Shown here: one piece after another, positions 17,081 to 26,100 of the stretch
Position numbering within the stretch: the first letter of the stretch is position 1
How the letters are laid out: every line of letters starts with the position of its first letter
Assembly: GCA_021787475.1 (NCBI GenBank)
Contig: JAJYLW010000001.1
Coordinates: 62,001-126,000, forward strand
Source: Actinomycetes bacterium
Lineage (GTDB): Bacteria > Actinomycetota > Thermoleophilia > BMS3ABIN01
Direction: 5' to 3'
DNA length: 64,000 nt
Translations under genes and position numbers: made by a program
Notes under the pieces: model-generated
Told to the model about the DNA's origin: nothing
The model's database searches: none
The model's input: only the letters and a program-made list of their open reading frames with translations

Positions 17081-17840
17081 GGAAATCCTCTAATTTAATG
17101 GTAATGCTATAAAACATTGAACATGACAACCATAATGATGTCAATAACTTTGTGAATATCAGTCAATATATGAATTTAAAACTCGGCATAACCTATGACG
17201 GCGCCGACGAGATAGTCGGTTTTTCCTTTTATGATGTCACGCCGAAATCTTCTTTACCGATCCCCAAAGCTGCTTTAGAGTATAGATGTTCGGACACTGG
17301 ATTACAGAGTCCCGCCGGATAGTATGTTCGGGGGCGTCGGGGAATGCGTCCTGGACGAGCGCCAACACTTGCGCAACATCGCAGTAATCTGATGGCAAGC
17401 GCAGCCCTTCCGAAGCGATGATGTGGTTGTCCCTGCTCCCCGGAGGAGCAAAGTTTAAATGAGAAAACCGCTGGGCTCATCGATCAGCACTCCCTGGTTC
17501 CACCCGCTTAAGACTCGCAGCCTGGAAAAATTCCGGACGCCGCCACAGGCGCTCCACAAAGGTAAAATCGCCGCCAAACTCGAGCAGGGAGTTTTCCAGA
17601 CGCTTGATCAGAGCCGCTTCCAGATCGTTAATATGAGCAAATTTGACGGCAACGGGGACGGGAGCGGATTTTGCCCCATGCCGAGTTGAAAGCCGGCCGC
17701 CCGCATTGCCATCAGCCTGAAACGACATTACTATAAGGCCGATGGGTCGCCGGCGGGCGATTTTCCCCCGGACAGGACACCAGGTTTTTATAACGGATAC
17801 CTCAACGAGGCGTGGGGACAGTAACTACCAGGAGTGATCA
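17081..17840. other. Gene-poor decayed stretch between island segments
   Basis: No intact gene is seen. The left part is AT-rich with a short plus-strand fragment from 17171 (MNLKLGITYDGADEIVG, ending after about 50 codons). The middle and right parts hold minus-strand fragments, including a DUF1016 remnant at 17477-17728. The final 40 bp give a plausible gadB leader (CCAGGAG before ATG 17841). Confidence 0.6.
17477..17728 (-). pseudogene. Remnant of a DUF1016 (PDDEXK-like) protein
   Basis: The central part of this 83-codon frame reads INDLEAALIKRLENSLLEFG followed by GDFTFVERLWR. It closely follows the DUF1016/YhcG C-terminal pattern (DLE.ALI..LE.FLLELG.GFAFV.RQ.R) just before the nuclease motif. 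The frame then loses similarity, and the catalytic FYIDLLFYH block is missing. This is inferred to be a fragment left by deletion, typical of an island scar. Confidence 0.5.
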
Positions 17841-19238
17841 ATGCATAAAAAGACAATCGACCACCATGGACGGATCAGCGAAATGCTTACGCCCGCTTTC
17901 GCCCGCGGAGCCATGAAATTGCAAATTCCAAAATACGAGATGCCGGAAGAAGAGATGCTGCCGCAGACGGCCTACTATCTTATCCACGATGAGTTGATGC
18001 TGGACGGAAACGCCCGGCTGAACCTGGCCACATTTGTCAGTACCTGGATGAGCCCGGAAGCCGACCGGCTGATGTCGGAGAGCTACGGCAAGAACATGGC
18101 CGACAAAGATGAATATCCGCAACTGGCGGAGATCGAAGCGCGTTGTGTCAACATGGTCGCCCGCCTCTGGAACTCGCCTGAGGACGAAGAAGCGGTGGGT
18201 ACTTCAACGATCGGCTCCAGCGAGGCGGCCATGCTGGGCGGCATGGCGCTGCTGAAACGATGGCGCCAGCGGCAGGGAAAAAAGGGCAAGGCGGCCAACA
18301 GGCCCAATCTGGTCATGGGTATCAACGTGCAGGTCTGCTGGGAGAAGTTCTGCGTCTACTGGGATGTGGAGCCGCGCTATGTGCCGATGGAACACGGACG
18401 TTACCATTTGGGTGTTGACGAGGCGATTGAACTTTGTGATGAGAACACCATCGCGGTCCTGGCCATCATGGGCAGCACCTATGACGGCAGCTACGAACCG
18501 GTCGGGGAGTTGAGCGCCGCGCTCGACAGGTTGCAGACCGAAAAGGGTCTGGACATTCCGATTCACGTGGATGCCGCCAGCGGCGGTTTTGTCGCCCCCT
18601 TCCTGCAACCGAAGCTGGAGTGGGATTTTCGGGTCTCCCGGGTTCAGTCGATCAACGCCTCCGGCCATAAATATGGCCTGGTCTATCCCGGCGTCGGCTG
18701 GATCGTCTGGCGCAACCAGGAAGTACTTCCTGAGGAGCTCATATTCAAAATCAACTACCTGGGTGGGGAGATGCCCACCTTCTCCCTGAATTTTTCCCGG
18801 CCCGGCAGTCAGGTGGTGGCACAGTATTATAACTTCCTCAGGCTGGGGAAAGACGGATACCGGCGCATCCACCAGGCCAGCCAAGATGTGGCGTCATATC
18901 TTGCCGCCAGGCTCGCCGCCTATCAGGAGTTCGAGCTGATCTCTGATGGCGGCGACATTCCCGTCTTTGCCTTCAGGATGACCGCGGAAGCTGAAAAAGC
19001 TGCAAATTATACGGTCTTCGACATCTCGGAGCGGCTCCGCGATCGTGGCTGGCAAATGCCGGCATACACCTTCCCGAAAAACTGTGAACATGTCGCGGCT
19101 CTGCGCGTGGTAATCAAGGAAGGATTCAACCGCGACCTCGCGGATCTGCTTCTGGGCGACTTCGAACGGCACATGCGCTGGTTCGCCAGGCATCCCGAGC
19201 ACAAGCCCAAGAAATCGGGCCATAGCTTTAGGCACTGA
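17841..19238 (+). CDS. gadB: Glutamate decarboxylase
   Basis: A 465-residue PLP enzyme that converts glutamate to GABA and CO2 and consumes a proton, a common acid-stress function. Family signatures include TSTIGSSEAAMLGG, the HVDAASGGFVAPF Asp block and the PLP-binding Lys in INASGHKYGLVYPG near residue 275. The N-terminus (PKYEMPEEEMLPQTAYYLIH) and length match bacterial GadA/B. A CCAGGAG sequence lies 8 bases before ATG 17841. No gadC antiporter is found in the window. It stands alone among gene remnants, so it was probably acquired or retained as an isolated cargo gene. Confidence 0.96.
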   Translation: MHKKTIDHHGRISEMLTPAFARGAMKLQIPKYEMPEEEMLPQTAYYLIHDELMLDGNARLNLATFVSTWMSPEADRLMSESYGKNMADKDEYPQLAEIEARCVNMVARLWNSPEDEEAVGTSTIGSSEAAMLGGMALLKRWRQRQGKKGKAANRPNLVMGINVQVCWEKFCVYWDVEPRYVPMEHGRYHLGVDEAIELCDENTIAVLAIMGSTYDGSYEPVGELSAALDRLQTEKGLDIPIHVDAASGGFVAPFLQPKLEWDFRVSRVQSINASGHKYGLVYPGVGWIVWRNQEVLPEELIFKINYLGGEMPTFSLNFSRPGSQVVAQYYNFLRLGKDGYRRIHQASQDVASYLAARLAAYQEFELISDGGDIPVFAFRMTAEAEKAANYTVFDISERLRDRGWQMPAYTFPKNCEHVAALRVVIKEGFNRDLADLLLGDFERHMRWFARHPEHKPKKSGHSFRH

Positions 19239-19239
19239 G

Positions 19240-19384
19240 TCTGATCTGCCTGACCATGACGGCGATCCTGCTGCCGGGCGCTCGCCCCGACCGCCGCCAG
19301 CACGATCTGAAACTCGAGTTGGGCCGAAAATCGCCGGCGGGAATTTTTCTTGGTCACAGTTGATCTTCCTTTCCACTTCATTCC
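19240..19384 (-). pseudogene. Fragment of IS3-type transposase OrfA
   Basis: A minus-strand reading from ATG 19384 gives SRRRFSAQLEFQIVLAAVGA. This resembles the helix-turn-helix start of IS3-family OrfA (RRRFSAEFKFQIVLEAL). The reading then drifts out of frame and no OrfB follows. It is probably an insertion sequence scar beside gadB; the match is short. Confidence 0.4.
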
Positions 19385-19425
19385 GAAGTCGAAGCTATCG
19401 CTGTGACCCACTCTAAGCTACTGGT

Positions 19426-19635
19426 TCAGGGGTCGGGTCCCAGATCCAAACCCCGATCGTAGCTGGCCAGATGCGAGCCACACTGCTGCACCGGCGCGGC
19501 CGCGAAACAGTCGGCGAGGTCAAGGCCGTGCTGCGCGTACAGTTCGACCGCCGTGGCAAAGGCCCCCTCTTCCGCGACCGCCAGGCCGGGAGTGTTGAGA
19601 ATAAACAGGAGTTTTTCCGCTATCTGCAAGCGCAA
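19426..19635 (-). pseudogene. C-terminal fragment of a PIN-domain protein
   Basis: The frame gives GLAVAEEGAFATAVELYAQH followed by GLDLADCFAAAPVQQCG and HLASYDRGLDL. This fits the C-terminal half of VapC-like PIN domains (Asp in the DLADCFAAA helix, then the SYDRxxD strand). The N-terminal half with the first catalytic Asp is missing upstream. An inactive toxin remnant is inferred. Confidence 0.5.
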
Positions 19636-19835
19636 CCCTGTAGATGTCTGGTTTCACTGTGTAGTGAGTAATATCTTCAAAAAGTTGCAGACAAATCAGC
19701 GCTGTGATGATATCCTTACACATCATTCCTTTCACGCAAGAATAGGGAATTGTCATTCCGAATGAGCTGAGTGATTGGGGGGGCTGCTTTAGCGCCTGAG
19801 CCAATTGACAATTTCACCGATGCCGAAGCCCGCGA

Positions 19836-20072
19836 GTGGCAGAATTACCCGGGGACGGCCGCAGGGCAAAAGACTTTATGGAATTTGCCACCCGAATTCT
19901 TCGACCATTCCCCGCCGCGATGGAGAATTACGCCGTCATGGGCCGATCTGTCTTTAAGCCGCTGATGAAGCTCGGACTTTATGAAAAGGCCTTCATGGCG
20001 GACCGGACCCCGGCCGCAACGACCCATGTCCCTGTGGGCCGGGGAAAGAAGTATAAGAAGTGTTGTGGGTGA
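19836..20072 (+). pseudogene. Small protein ending in a degenerate SEC-C motif, probably a remnant
   Basis: The 78-codon frame ends THVPVGRGKKYKKCCG, like the SEC-C zinc-binding tail CPCGSGKKYKKCCG, but its first Cys pair is lost. The preceding residues form a helix-rich segment (FATRILRPFPAAMENYAVMG) with no family recognised. SEC-C tails occur on SecA and many small proteins. The loss of half the ligands suggests decay. The rest of 19239-20234 contains only the other remnants listed. Confidence 0.4.
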
Positions 20073-20234
20073 TAGCTCACTGGGTCGCGGGGCTCAGTTT
20101 TTCTGTCCGGGGTGGATGGTAGGGTACACAGAAGCAACTCCGCAGTCAATAAGCAAACGGCGTGATTGCCGGCGGGCAGCGGTGTTGAGTCTGAAAAATT
20201 TCATCAAAAAGTTCCAATCAAAGTGGAGGTAAGT

Positions 20235-21560
20235 ATGGCTGAAAGCTTGACACTGAAAACTTTAAACCATTCAGTCGCAGGACAGGCTGCAGCCTTCCGC
20301 TGTCGCCGCCGGCTCCAGCCGGCTGGCGGCGAAGGTGACAAAGTATTTCCGCCGACGTTTGCGGGTGCTGTGTACGCAATTGAACAGCGGCGGCTACCAG
20401 GGTCAGACACACCGGTCAGTTGTGTATTACTTGATAGCGTGCAAAGTCAAGCGAACCGTATGGAGCTTGCCCTTCAAGAGGCAGTTAATGCCGGAAAAAT
20501 CAAGCTGCCAATAGTAGAAGTGGATTTTTCGGAATACGAGCCAACTGGCGACGTGGGCGCGGATGAGAAAGCCGACCGCCTTATAGAAGCAGTTGGAAAG
20601 ATCACTAGTTTGCAAGTGCCCCATCGCATAGCCGATGCCATCCTCCGGGACAGCGAGCTGGATGGAGTTCGGTTCCGTCAATCGGAAATCGGAAAAGCGT
20701 TAAATGCCATTAGCCTCGCGAATGCCACCCCGCTTTTCGAACTTTGCCCTACAGCGTTACTTTTTGGCATGTGGGATTCCACCGGGCCAAAAGGTGGACT
20801 AGGACCGAAATTCGAACGCGCAGTGGTGTCTGAGATCTCTGGCATTGGTGCTGAATTTGGGATCAAGACGCAGAGCCGTGTTGATCCACTGATCACCAAG
20901 ACGACCGGAATCCCCCTATATCAGAAGATAGGCGGTGGGTGGACTCTCAATGAGAAAGAAGCGTTTAGGAAAGGTGGGAAAGCAGTCAAACTTGGAAAAG
21001 AGGGAAAGACGTCCGAAGCTAACCTCGGCAATGTCACACCAGCGTTCCACAAGTACGGAAAAGGGGCGGAAGGAATTGACCCACTCACAAACGAGCAGGC
21101 TCGCGAAGGGCGAATTGCTCCTGGTGGCGTCACGATTGAGTACGCTGAGCAGGTTACGACGCTTTCCCTGATCTGTCTCCGACGTCTGCACTTTCCGCTC
21201 AATGGCAAAACCGGCGACGCAACCGATAAAGTTGCGCGCACGGTGCTGGCCGCTCTTGGTCTGTGCAGTGCGACACTTGCATTCGAGGCAGGCGTAGGTC
21301 TACGTTCACGTAGTCTTCTATGGCCAGATGGTTCGATGATCTGGGAATTGCTTGAACGTCCAGGCACACCAGCGCGAGAGTTTGAGCTGACCGGCGAGCA
21401 GGCTATCGCGTTGCTTAACGAGACAATCGCCACCGGCAAAAAGAGTGGACTCACTTGGCGCGAAGACCCCGTTACACTCAAGCCCTCAGCGGAACTGCTC
21501 AAGCTGGTGCGCCTCAGTCAACTGCAGGCTACCAAGGAAGGAACGGGAGAGGAAGCGTAA
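20235..21560 (+). CDS. cas7: Type I-G CRISPR Cas7 (Csb1, GSU0053 family)
   Basis: 441 residues from ATG 20235, chosen because GGAGG lies 5 bases upstream. The family pattern of Csb1 is followed: VSCVLLDSVQSQANRMELAL near residue 65, VPHRIADAILRDS, TALLFGMWDSTGPKGGLGPK and the Gly-rich TIEYAEQVTTLSLICLRRL. Cas7 forms the backbone of the Cascade complex along the crRNA spacer. It is the first gene of the cas operon; the stop is one base before the start of csb2. Lysine-rich inserts near residues 235-265 (EAFRKGGKAVKLGKEGKTSE) are in the region where the family loops contact RNA. Confidence 0.92.
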   Translation: MAESLTLKTLNHSVAGQAAAFRCRRRLQPAGGEGDKVFPPTFAGAVYAIEQRRLPGSDTPVSCVLLDSVQSQANRMELALQEAVNAGKIKLPIVEVDFSEYEPTGDVGADEKADRLIEAVGKITSLQVPHRIADAILRDSELDGVRFRQSEIGKALNAISLANATPLFELCPTALLFGMWDSTGPKGGLGPKFERAVVSEISGIGAEFGIKTQSRVDPLITKTTGIPLYQKIGGGWTLNEKEAFRKGGKAVKLGKEGKTSEANLGNVTPAFHKYGKGAEGIDPLTNEQAREGRIAPGGVTIEYAEQVTTLSLICLRRLHFPLNGKTGDATDKVARTVLAALGLCSATLAFEAGVGLRSRSLLWPDGSMIWELLERPGTPAREFELTGEQAIALLNETIATGKKSGLTWREDPVTLKPSAELLKLVRLSQLQATKEGTGEEA

Positions 21561-21561
21561 G

Positions 21562-22812
21562 ATGCTGGCCTTCGGCATCCGCTACCTTAACGGCTTCGTT
21601 GCCGCCGCAGAGCCGGACAATCTGGAGCGCGCAGAGTGGCCACCACATCCGGCCCGCGTTTTCATGGCCCTAGCGGCGGCGCATTTTCAGACCGGCGGAG
21701 AGCTGGATGAACGCGGTGCCTTGTTATGGCTAGAAGGCACAAAGCGCGGTGGAGAGATATCTGCGCCCATGATTGCCGCACCAGAAGGAGCGCGGCGAGA
21801 TATCGTTCAGCAATTTGTACCAGTAAACGACAAAGCGATTTGGAAAAAAGACCCTGCGAAGCCGAAGAAGAAGCCAGCTCCACCCTTGCAGGCTGCTACC
21901 GGAATAATGCGGGAGCGTCAACCACGTGTGTTTCCACGTGTTTGGCTTGATAATGAAACAGTCTATCTCATCTGGCCGAATCTCAATCTACCAGACCTGC
22001 ATCGCGATACTTTAGTACGATTGTGTTCCAAGGTAACACGCATCGGCCACTCCAGTTCGCTGGTGCAAATGTGGATCGCCGAAAATGAAGAGATAAATGA
22101 GCCTAATTGGGTTCCCGACGAAGAGCGCGCACTAACCCATCTGCGTATTCCAGGGCCCGGCACCCTTGACTATCTCGAACAGCTATACAACACAAAGGCT
22201 ATAGAAGACTACGGAGAGCTATTGGTTGCGAAAAAGCAAATAAACGATTTAAAGCTTAAAAAGGCCGCAAAAAAACGGCTTCGTGATGAATACGGTAATC
22301 AACCACCACCTCAACAACGACCCCGGCTTTCCCTTTATCAAGGATATGCTCGACCCGCTCAAGAAGCCGCAACCACGCGTGTGGCGAGTACCGTCTTCGG
22401 TCCCCATTTCCTGGTGTTGCAGCTGCGTGCCAAGCAGGGGCAATATCAGCAGCTCGATCTCACCTCGACGCTGGCCATCGTCGGCCGCTGGCGGGAGGCA
22501 ATCCTGAGTAACAGCAACAGCCTCGCCGAACCGGTCCGTCGAATGCTGAGCGGCCATGATGCCAACGGCGGCCCGGCGGCCGATCCGCACATGGCCTACC
22601 TGCCGCTCGCCTTCGTCGGATACGAACATGCTGACGGCCATCAGCTAGGTATGGGGCTGGTGCTACCCGCCGAACTCTCAGTCGATGATCGACGCCAAGC
22701 TCTGCGTGCAATTGCCTTGGTCAGTGAACTCAGACTTGGTCCCTTGGGGGTTTGGACGCCCAAACCAATGACCGCCTCGCAGCCCCCCTGGAACCTGCGA
22801 GCAGAAACCTAG
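21562..22812 (+). CDS. csb2: Type I-G Cas5-Cas6 fusion (Csb2, GSU0054 family), N-terminal part ending at an in-frame amber codon
   Basis: The 416 residues before TAG 22810-22812 start MLAFGIRYLNGFVAAAEPDN and include WPPHPARVFMALAAAH, both typical of Csb2. The N-terminal Cas5 portion caps the 5' handle of the crRNA and the C-terminal Cas6 portion processes pre-crRNA. The frame stays open on both sides of the TAG, and the Csb2 sequence continues immediately after it for 121 residues. Homologues appear to have Trp at this place (E-T-W-T), so a single TGG to TAG change is inferred. Unless suppressed or reinitiated, the product lacks the end of the Cas6 domain. Confidence 0.85.
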   Translation: MLAFGIRYLNGFVAAAEPDNLERAEWPPHPARVFMALAAAHFQTGGELDERGALLWLEGTKRGGEISAPMIAAPEGARRDIVQQFVPVNDKAIWKKDPAKPKKKPAPPLQAATGIMRERQPRVFPRVWLDNETVYLIWPNLNLPDLHRDTLVRLCSKVTRIGHSSSLVQMWIAENEEINEPNWVPDEERALTHLRIPGPGTLDYLEQLYNTKAIEDYGELLVAKKQINDLKLKKAAKKRLRDEYGNQPPPQQRPRLSLYQGYARPAQEAATTRVASTVFGPHFLVLQLRAKQGQYQQLDLTSTLAIVGRWREAILSNSNSLAEPVRRMLSGHDANGGPAADPHMAYLPLAFVGYEHADGHQLGMGLVLPAELSVDDRRQALRAIALVSELRLGPLGVWTPKPMTASQPPWNLRAET

Positions 22813-22848
22813 ACAGCATATCCAAACGGGGCGACTCAATGGTCAACG

Positions 22849-23178
22849 GTGACACCGATTGTTTTCGATCGTCATCCTAAATCAAAAAACCAATCTCAGA
22901 ACCACCAGGAAACTGTCGCGATGGTTGCCGAGAGCTGTATCCGGATAGGCTTGCCTACGCCACGCGAAGTCATCATCACCCAGGTTTCCGCACATCTTGG
23001 CGTCCCACCATCATTTGTCTTCCCGCGCCTCAAACGTAAGGACGGCAGCGAGCGCCGCCATACTCATGCAATACTTGTATTCGATGAGCCGGTGTGCGGG
23101 CCTGTCCTGATCGGAGCGGGGAGGTTTCGCGGATATGGTGCTTTGCGACCGATGAACCAGGGGCAAAGAGCAGATTGA
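22849..23178 (+). CDS. csb2: C-terminal Cas6 part of Csb2, separated by the amber codon
   Basis: Same frame as the preceding gene. It contains TPIVFDRHPKSK, IGLPTPREVIITQVSAHLGV and the closing Gly-rich loop GPVLIGAGRFRGYG that marks RAMP/Cas6 folds. It could be made by reinitiation at GTG 22849 (36 bp after the stop) or by readthrough. Otherwise it is the dead tail of a pseudogene. It ends TGA 23176-23178, two bases before the cas3 start, so operon spacing is intact. Codon content and frame show little further decay, suggesting the stop is recent or tolerated. Confidence 0.8.
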   Translation: MTPIVFDRHPKSKNQSQNHQETVAMVAESCIRIGLPTPREVIITQVSAHLGVPPSFVFPRLKRKDGSERRHTHAILVFDEPVCGPVLIGAGRFRGYGALRPMNQGQRAD

Positions 23179-23180
23179 TT

Positions 23181-26100
23181 ATGGGTACCCTTCCCTCTTT
23201 CACGGAATACTTCCAAGCTTTATGGTCTCATGAGCCATTTCCCTGGCAACGCTTGCTGGCCGAGCGGCTGACGAAAGGTGAGTGGCCAAGAGCGCTTGAT
23301 TTGCCAACTGCGGCAGGAAAGACAGCGTGCATTGATATTGCAATTTACGCGCTGGCATCACAGGCACAAAAACCTGTTTGGAAACGCACGGCTCCACGAC
23401 GCATCTGGTTCGTGGTAGACCGGCGCATAGTCGTAGACGAGGCATTCGAACGAGCGCGAGCGATTGCGGAGAAATTGCACAAAGCTACTGATGGGCCGCT
23501 GAAATTAGTCTCCGACCAATTGCGCAAAATCAGCGACACTGAGCGGCCGCTTGCTCTGGGAAGACTGCGCGGCGGCGCGTTACGGGACGATGGCTGGGCA
23601 CGATTGCCTTCCCAGCCTGCGGTGATTACTTCCACGGTGGATCAACTGGGATCACGGCTGCTATTTCGTGGCTATGGACCCAGCGCATTGACCTCACCGA
23701 TTTTTGCAGGTCTGGCTGCTCACGACAGCCTAATTCTGCTGGATGAAGCGCATTTGTCTGTGCCTTTCATGCAGACACTGCACGCAGTTGAATGCTACCG
23801 TGGCAAAGACTGGGCAGAACAGCCGATACAGACGCCTTTTGCCTTTTCCATCATGTCCGCGACACCACCACCAGATATTCCTAAATCTGCCGTGTTCCCT
23901 GGTGCCGAAAAGGAAGCGGCACTTGACCATGCTGAACTTGATCGTCGTATCAATGCTTCCAAACCTGCTGAGCTGGTTTTGGTGAAAAACCGAAAGCTAC
24001 CTGAAAAAGATTCGTTTGTTGAATCGGCAGTGGAGCGGGCTACAGCGTTTGTGAAACGGGAAGAAAGGCAGCGAGTCGCTGTTATTGTTAACCGCGTTCG
24101 AACAGCCGAGCTGATAGCTCAAGCGTTAGGCCAACAATGTGCTGACGAATTTGACGTTGTATTGCTAACGGGTCGTCTCCGCCCCTTTGAGCGTGACCAA
24201 CTCATTGCGCGGTGGAAACCGGTGCTCAAAGCCAACCGACCTGAGCAGCCCGAGAAACCCATAGTCCTGATCTCCACCCAGTGCATCGAGGTCGGCGCCG
24301 ATTTCAGTTTTGATGCGCTAGTGACGGAAGCTGCAAGTCTGGACGCCCTGCGTCAGCGTTTCGGACGACTCAACCGGCTGGGCAGAATTGAATCTGCTTC
24401 ATCGGCAATCCTAATCCGCGATGCAGATGCCAAAACGGGTGCGGATGATTTTATTTACGGCACTGCGATGGCGGAGTGTTGGGGCTTGCTACAAAGACTT
24501 GCTGAGCCACATCCATCAGGTAAACACGCGTGCAAAGTGCTTGATTTCGGCATTGCCGCACTCGATTCTCATTTGCAGTCGATTGAGGATCTAATGCCAT
24601 ATATTTCTCCGACACTGGATGCTCCTTTGTTGTTGCCTTCGCACCTAGATCTTCTTTGCCAAACGTCGCCAAAACCTCAAGTAGAACCTGATATCGAGCT
24701 TTATCTTCATGGCGCCGGTCGCGGGACGCCTGAAGTCAGGATTGCATGGCGCGGAGACCTCGATGAGAAAGATACAGAAAGTTGGCTGGAGACGATAGCG
24801 CTATGCCCGCCAAATAGCGCGGAAACAGTTTCCGTTCCGCTTTACCAACTCCGAAAGTGGCTCGCAAATATAACAGATGACGACGACACGGGTGATGTTG
24901 AAGGCGAATATCATACGGACCCGCGGTCAAAGGAACAGATTCGACCGGTGCTGCGATGGCGTGGACGGGAGAGCTCCGTGGATGGCTCTCTTGTATGCAA
25001 AACCGCTTCTCAAATCCTCCCCAACGAATTAGTTATCCTTCCAGCAGTCTATGGGATAAATGGTCTTGCACAATCAGCGCCTGAGCATGTTTTAGGAGAT
25101 CTGAAAATCGACATTTGGGAGCCAAGTCATGCCGGTACCGGCAAACCTGTCGCACTCCGGTTACATCGTACGGTGTTGAAACCCTGGCTTGATTGTCCGC
25201 CTTTGAAAGCATTGATAGAAGTCGCCGAGAGTCCGGCCTGGGAGCGCGAGAACGTGCAAGACGCTATTGATAAAGTGCTCGCCTACCGCCGGGAGGCCGA
25301 AGAAGAAGCATCCGTTCCGCCGGATTGGTGGATCGCGCTCCTGAAGCAGGTTCGCAACGGATGTTTCGAGCAGCATCCAGCTGGTGGCCTAGTATTGAAA
25401 GCCTATAAAACGAAGGCCCAGGAGGAAGTCGAACAGGAAATATTTGCCGACGATGACGACCTGTTATCAGCTGCCGGAAAAGAAATCAGCCACGTCTTAC
25501 ATAGCGCTTCGGTACAACGCGCCGCTCAAAAGCTTCTGAGCCGCTGCCTGCCAGAAGAATTTCATGAACCACTTAAAACCGCAGCTTATTGGCACGACAT
25601 CGGAAAGTTGGATGAACGATTCCAGATCATGCTTCGCGAAGGTGATGAGCTGGCTGTTTTGACAGGTGAACCTCTTGCAAAATCCGTGGCTGTGCCAAGC
25701 TCGCCCCGACGGCGTCGCGCCATTCGAACAGCAAGTAAATTGCCAAAAATTTTCCGACATGAAATGCTGTCATTGCAGCTTACTGAACACTTATTCCCGA
25801 ATGTTGACAATGATACGCCTAACGATCTGATGTTGCACGCGATTACCAGCCATCACGGATACGGAAGACCTTTTGCGCCTATAAGTCTCGATGAAGAACC
25901 GTTGCCTATTCAAGGAGTACACGGTGGGGTTGCTATCGAAGTTGAAAATCAGGAACGTGCATCTTGGCCTGCGGCACATACATTTAAATCTGGTATTTCC
26001 GAACGGTTCTGGCGTTTAAACCGACGTTATGGCTGGTGGGGATTGGCTTACTTGGAAGCAATCCTGCGATTGAGTGACTGGTATGGCAGTCAGTGGGTTT

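Noticed and set aside
17320-17455. Minus-strand fragment reading LRLPSDYCDVAQVLALVQDA, faintly like bacterial E2/UBC-type proteins
   Set aside because: Too short and degenerate to assign; kept only as part of the decayed stretch.
20204-20410. Short minus-strand frames over the start of cas7
   Set aside because: Antisense of a conserved CRISPR gene with a strong ribosome binding site on the plus strand.
22810-22812. TAG in csb2 as a recoded (pyrrolysine-type) codon
   Set aside because: TAG ends other genes in this window normally, and the expected residue is Trp rather than a catalytic special residue.
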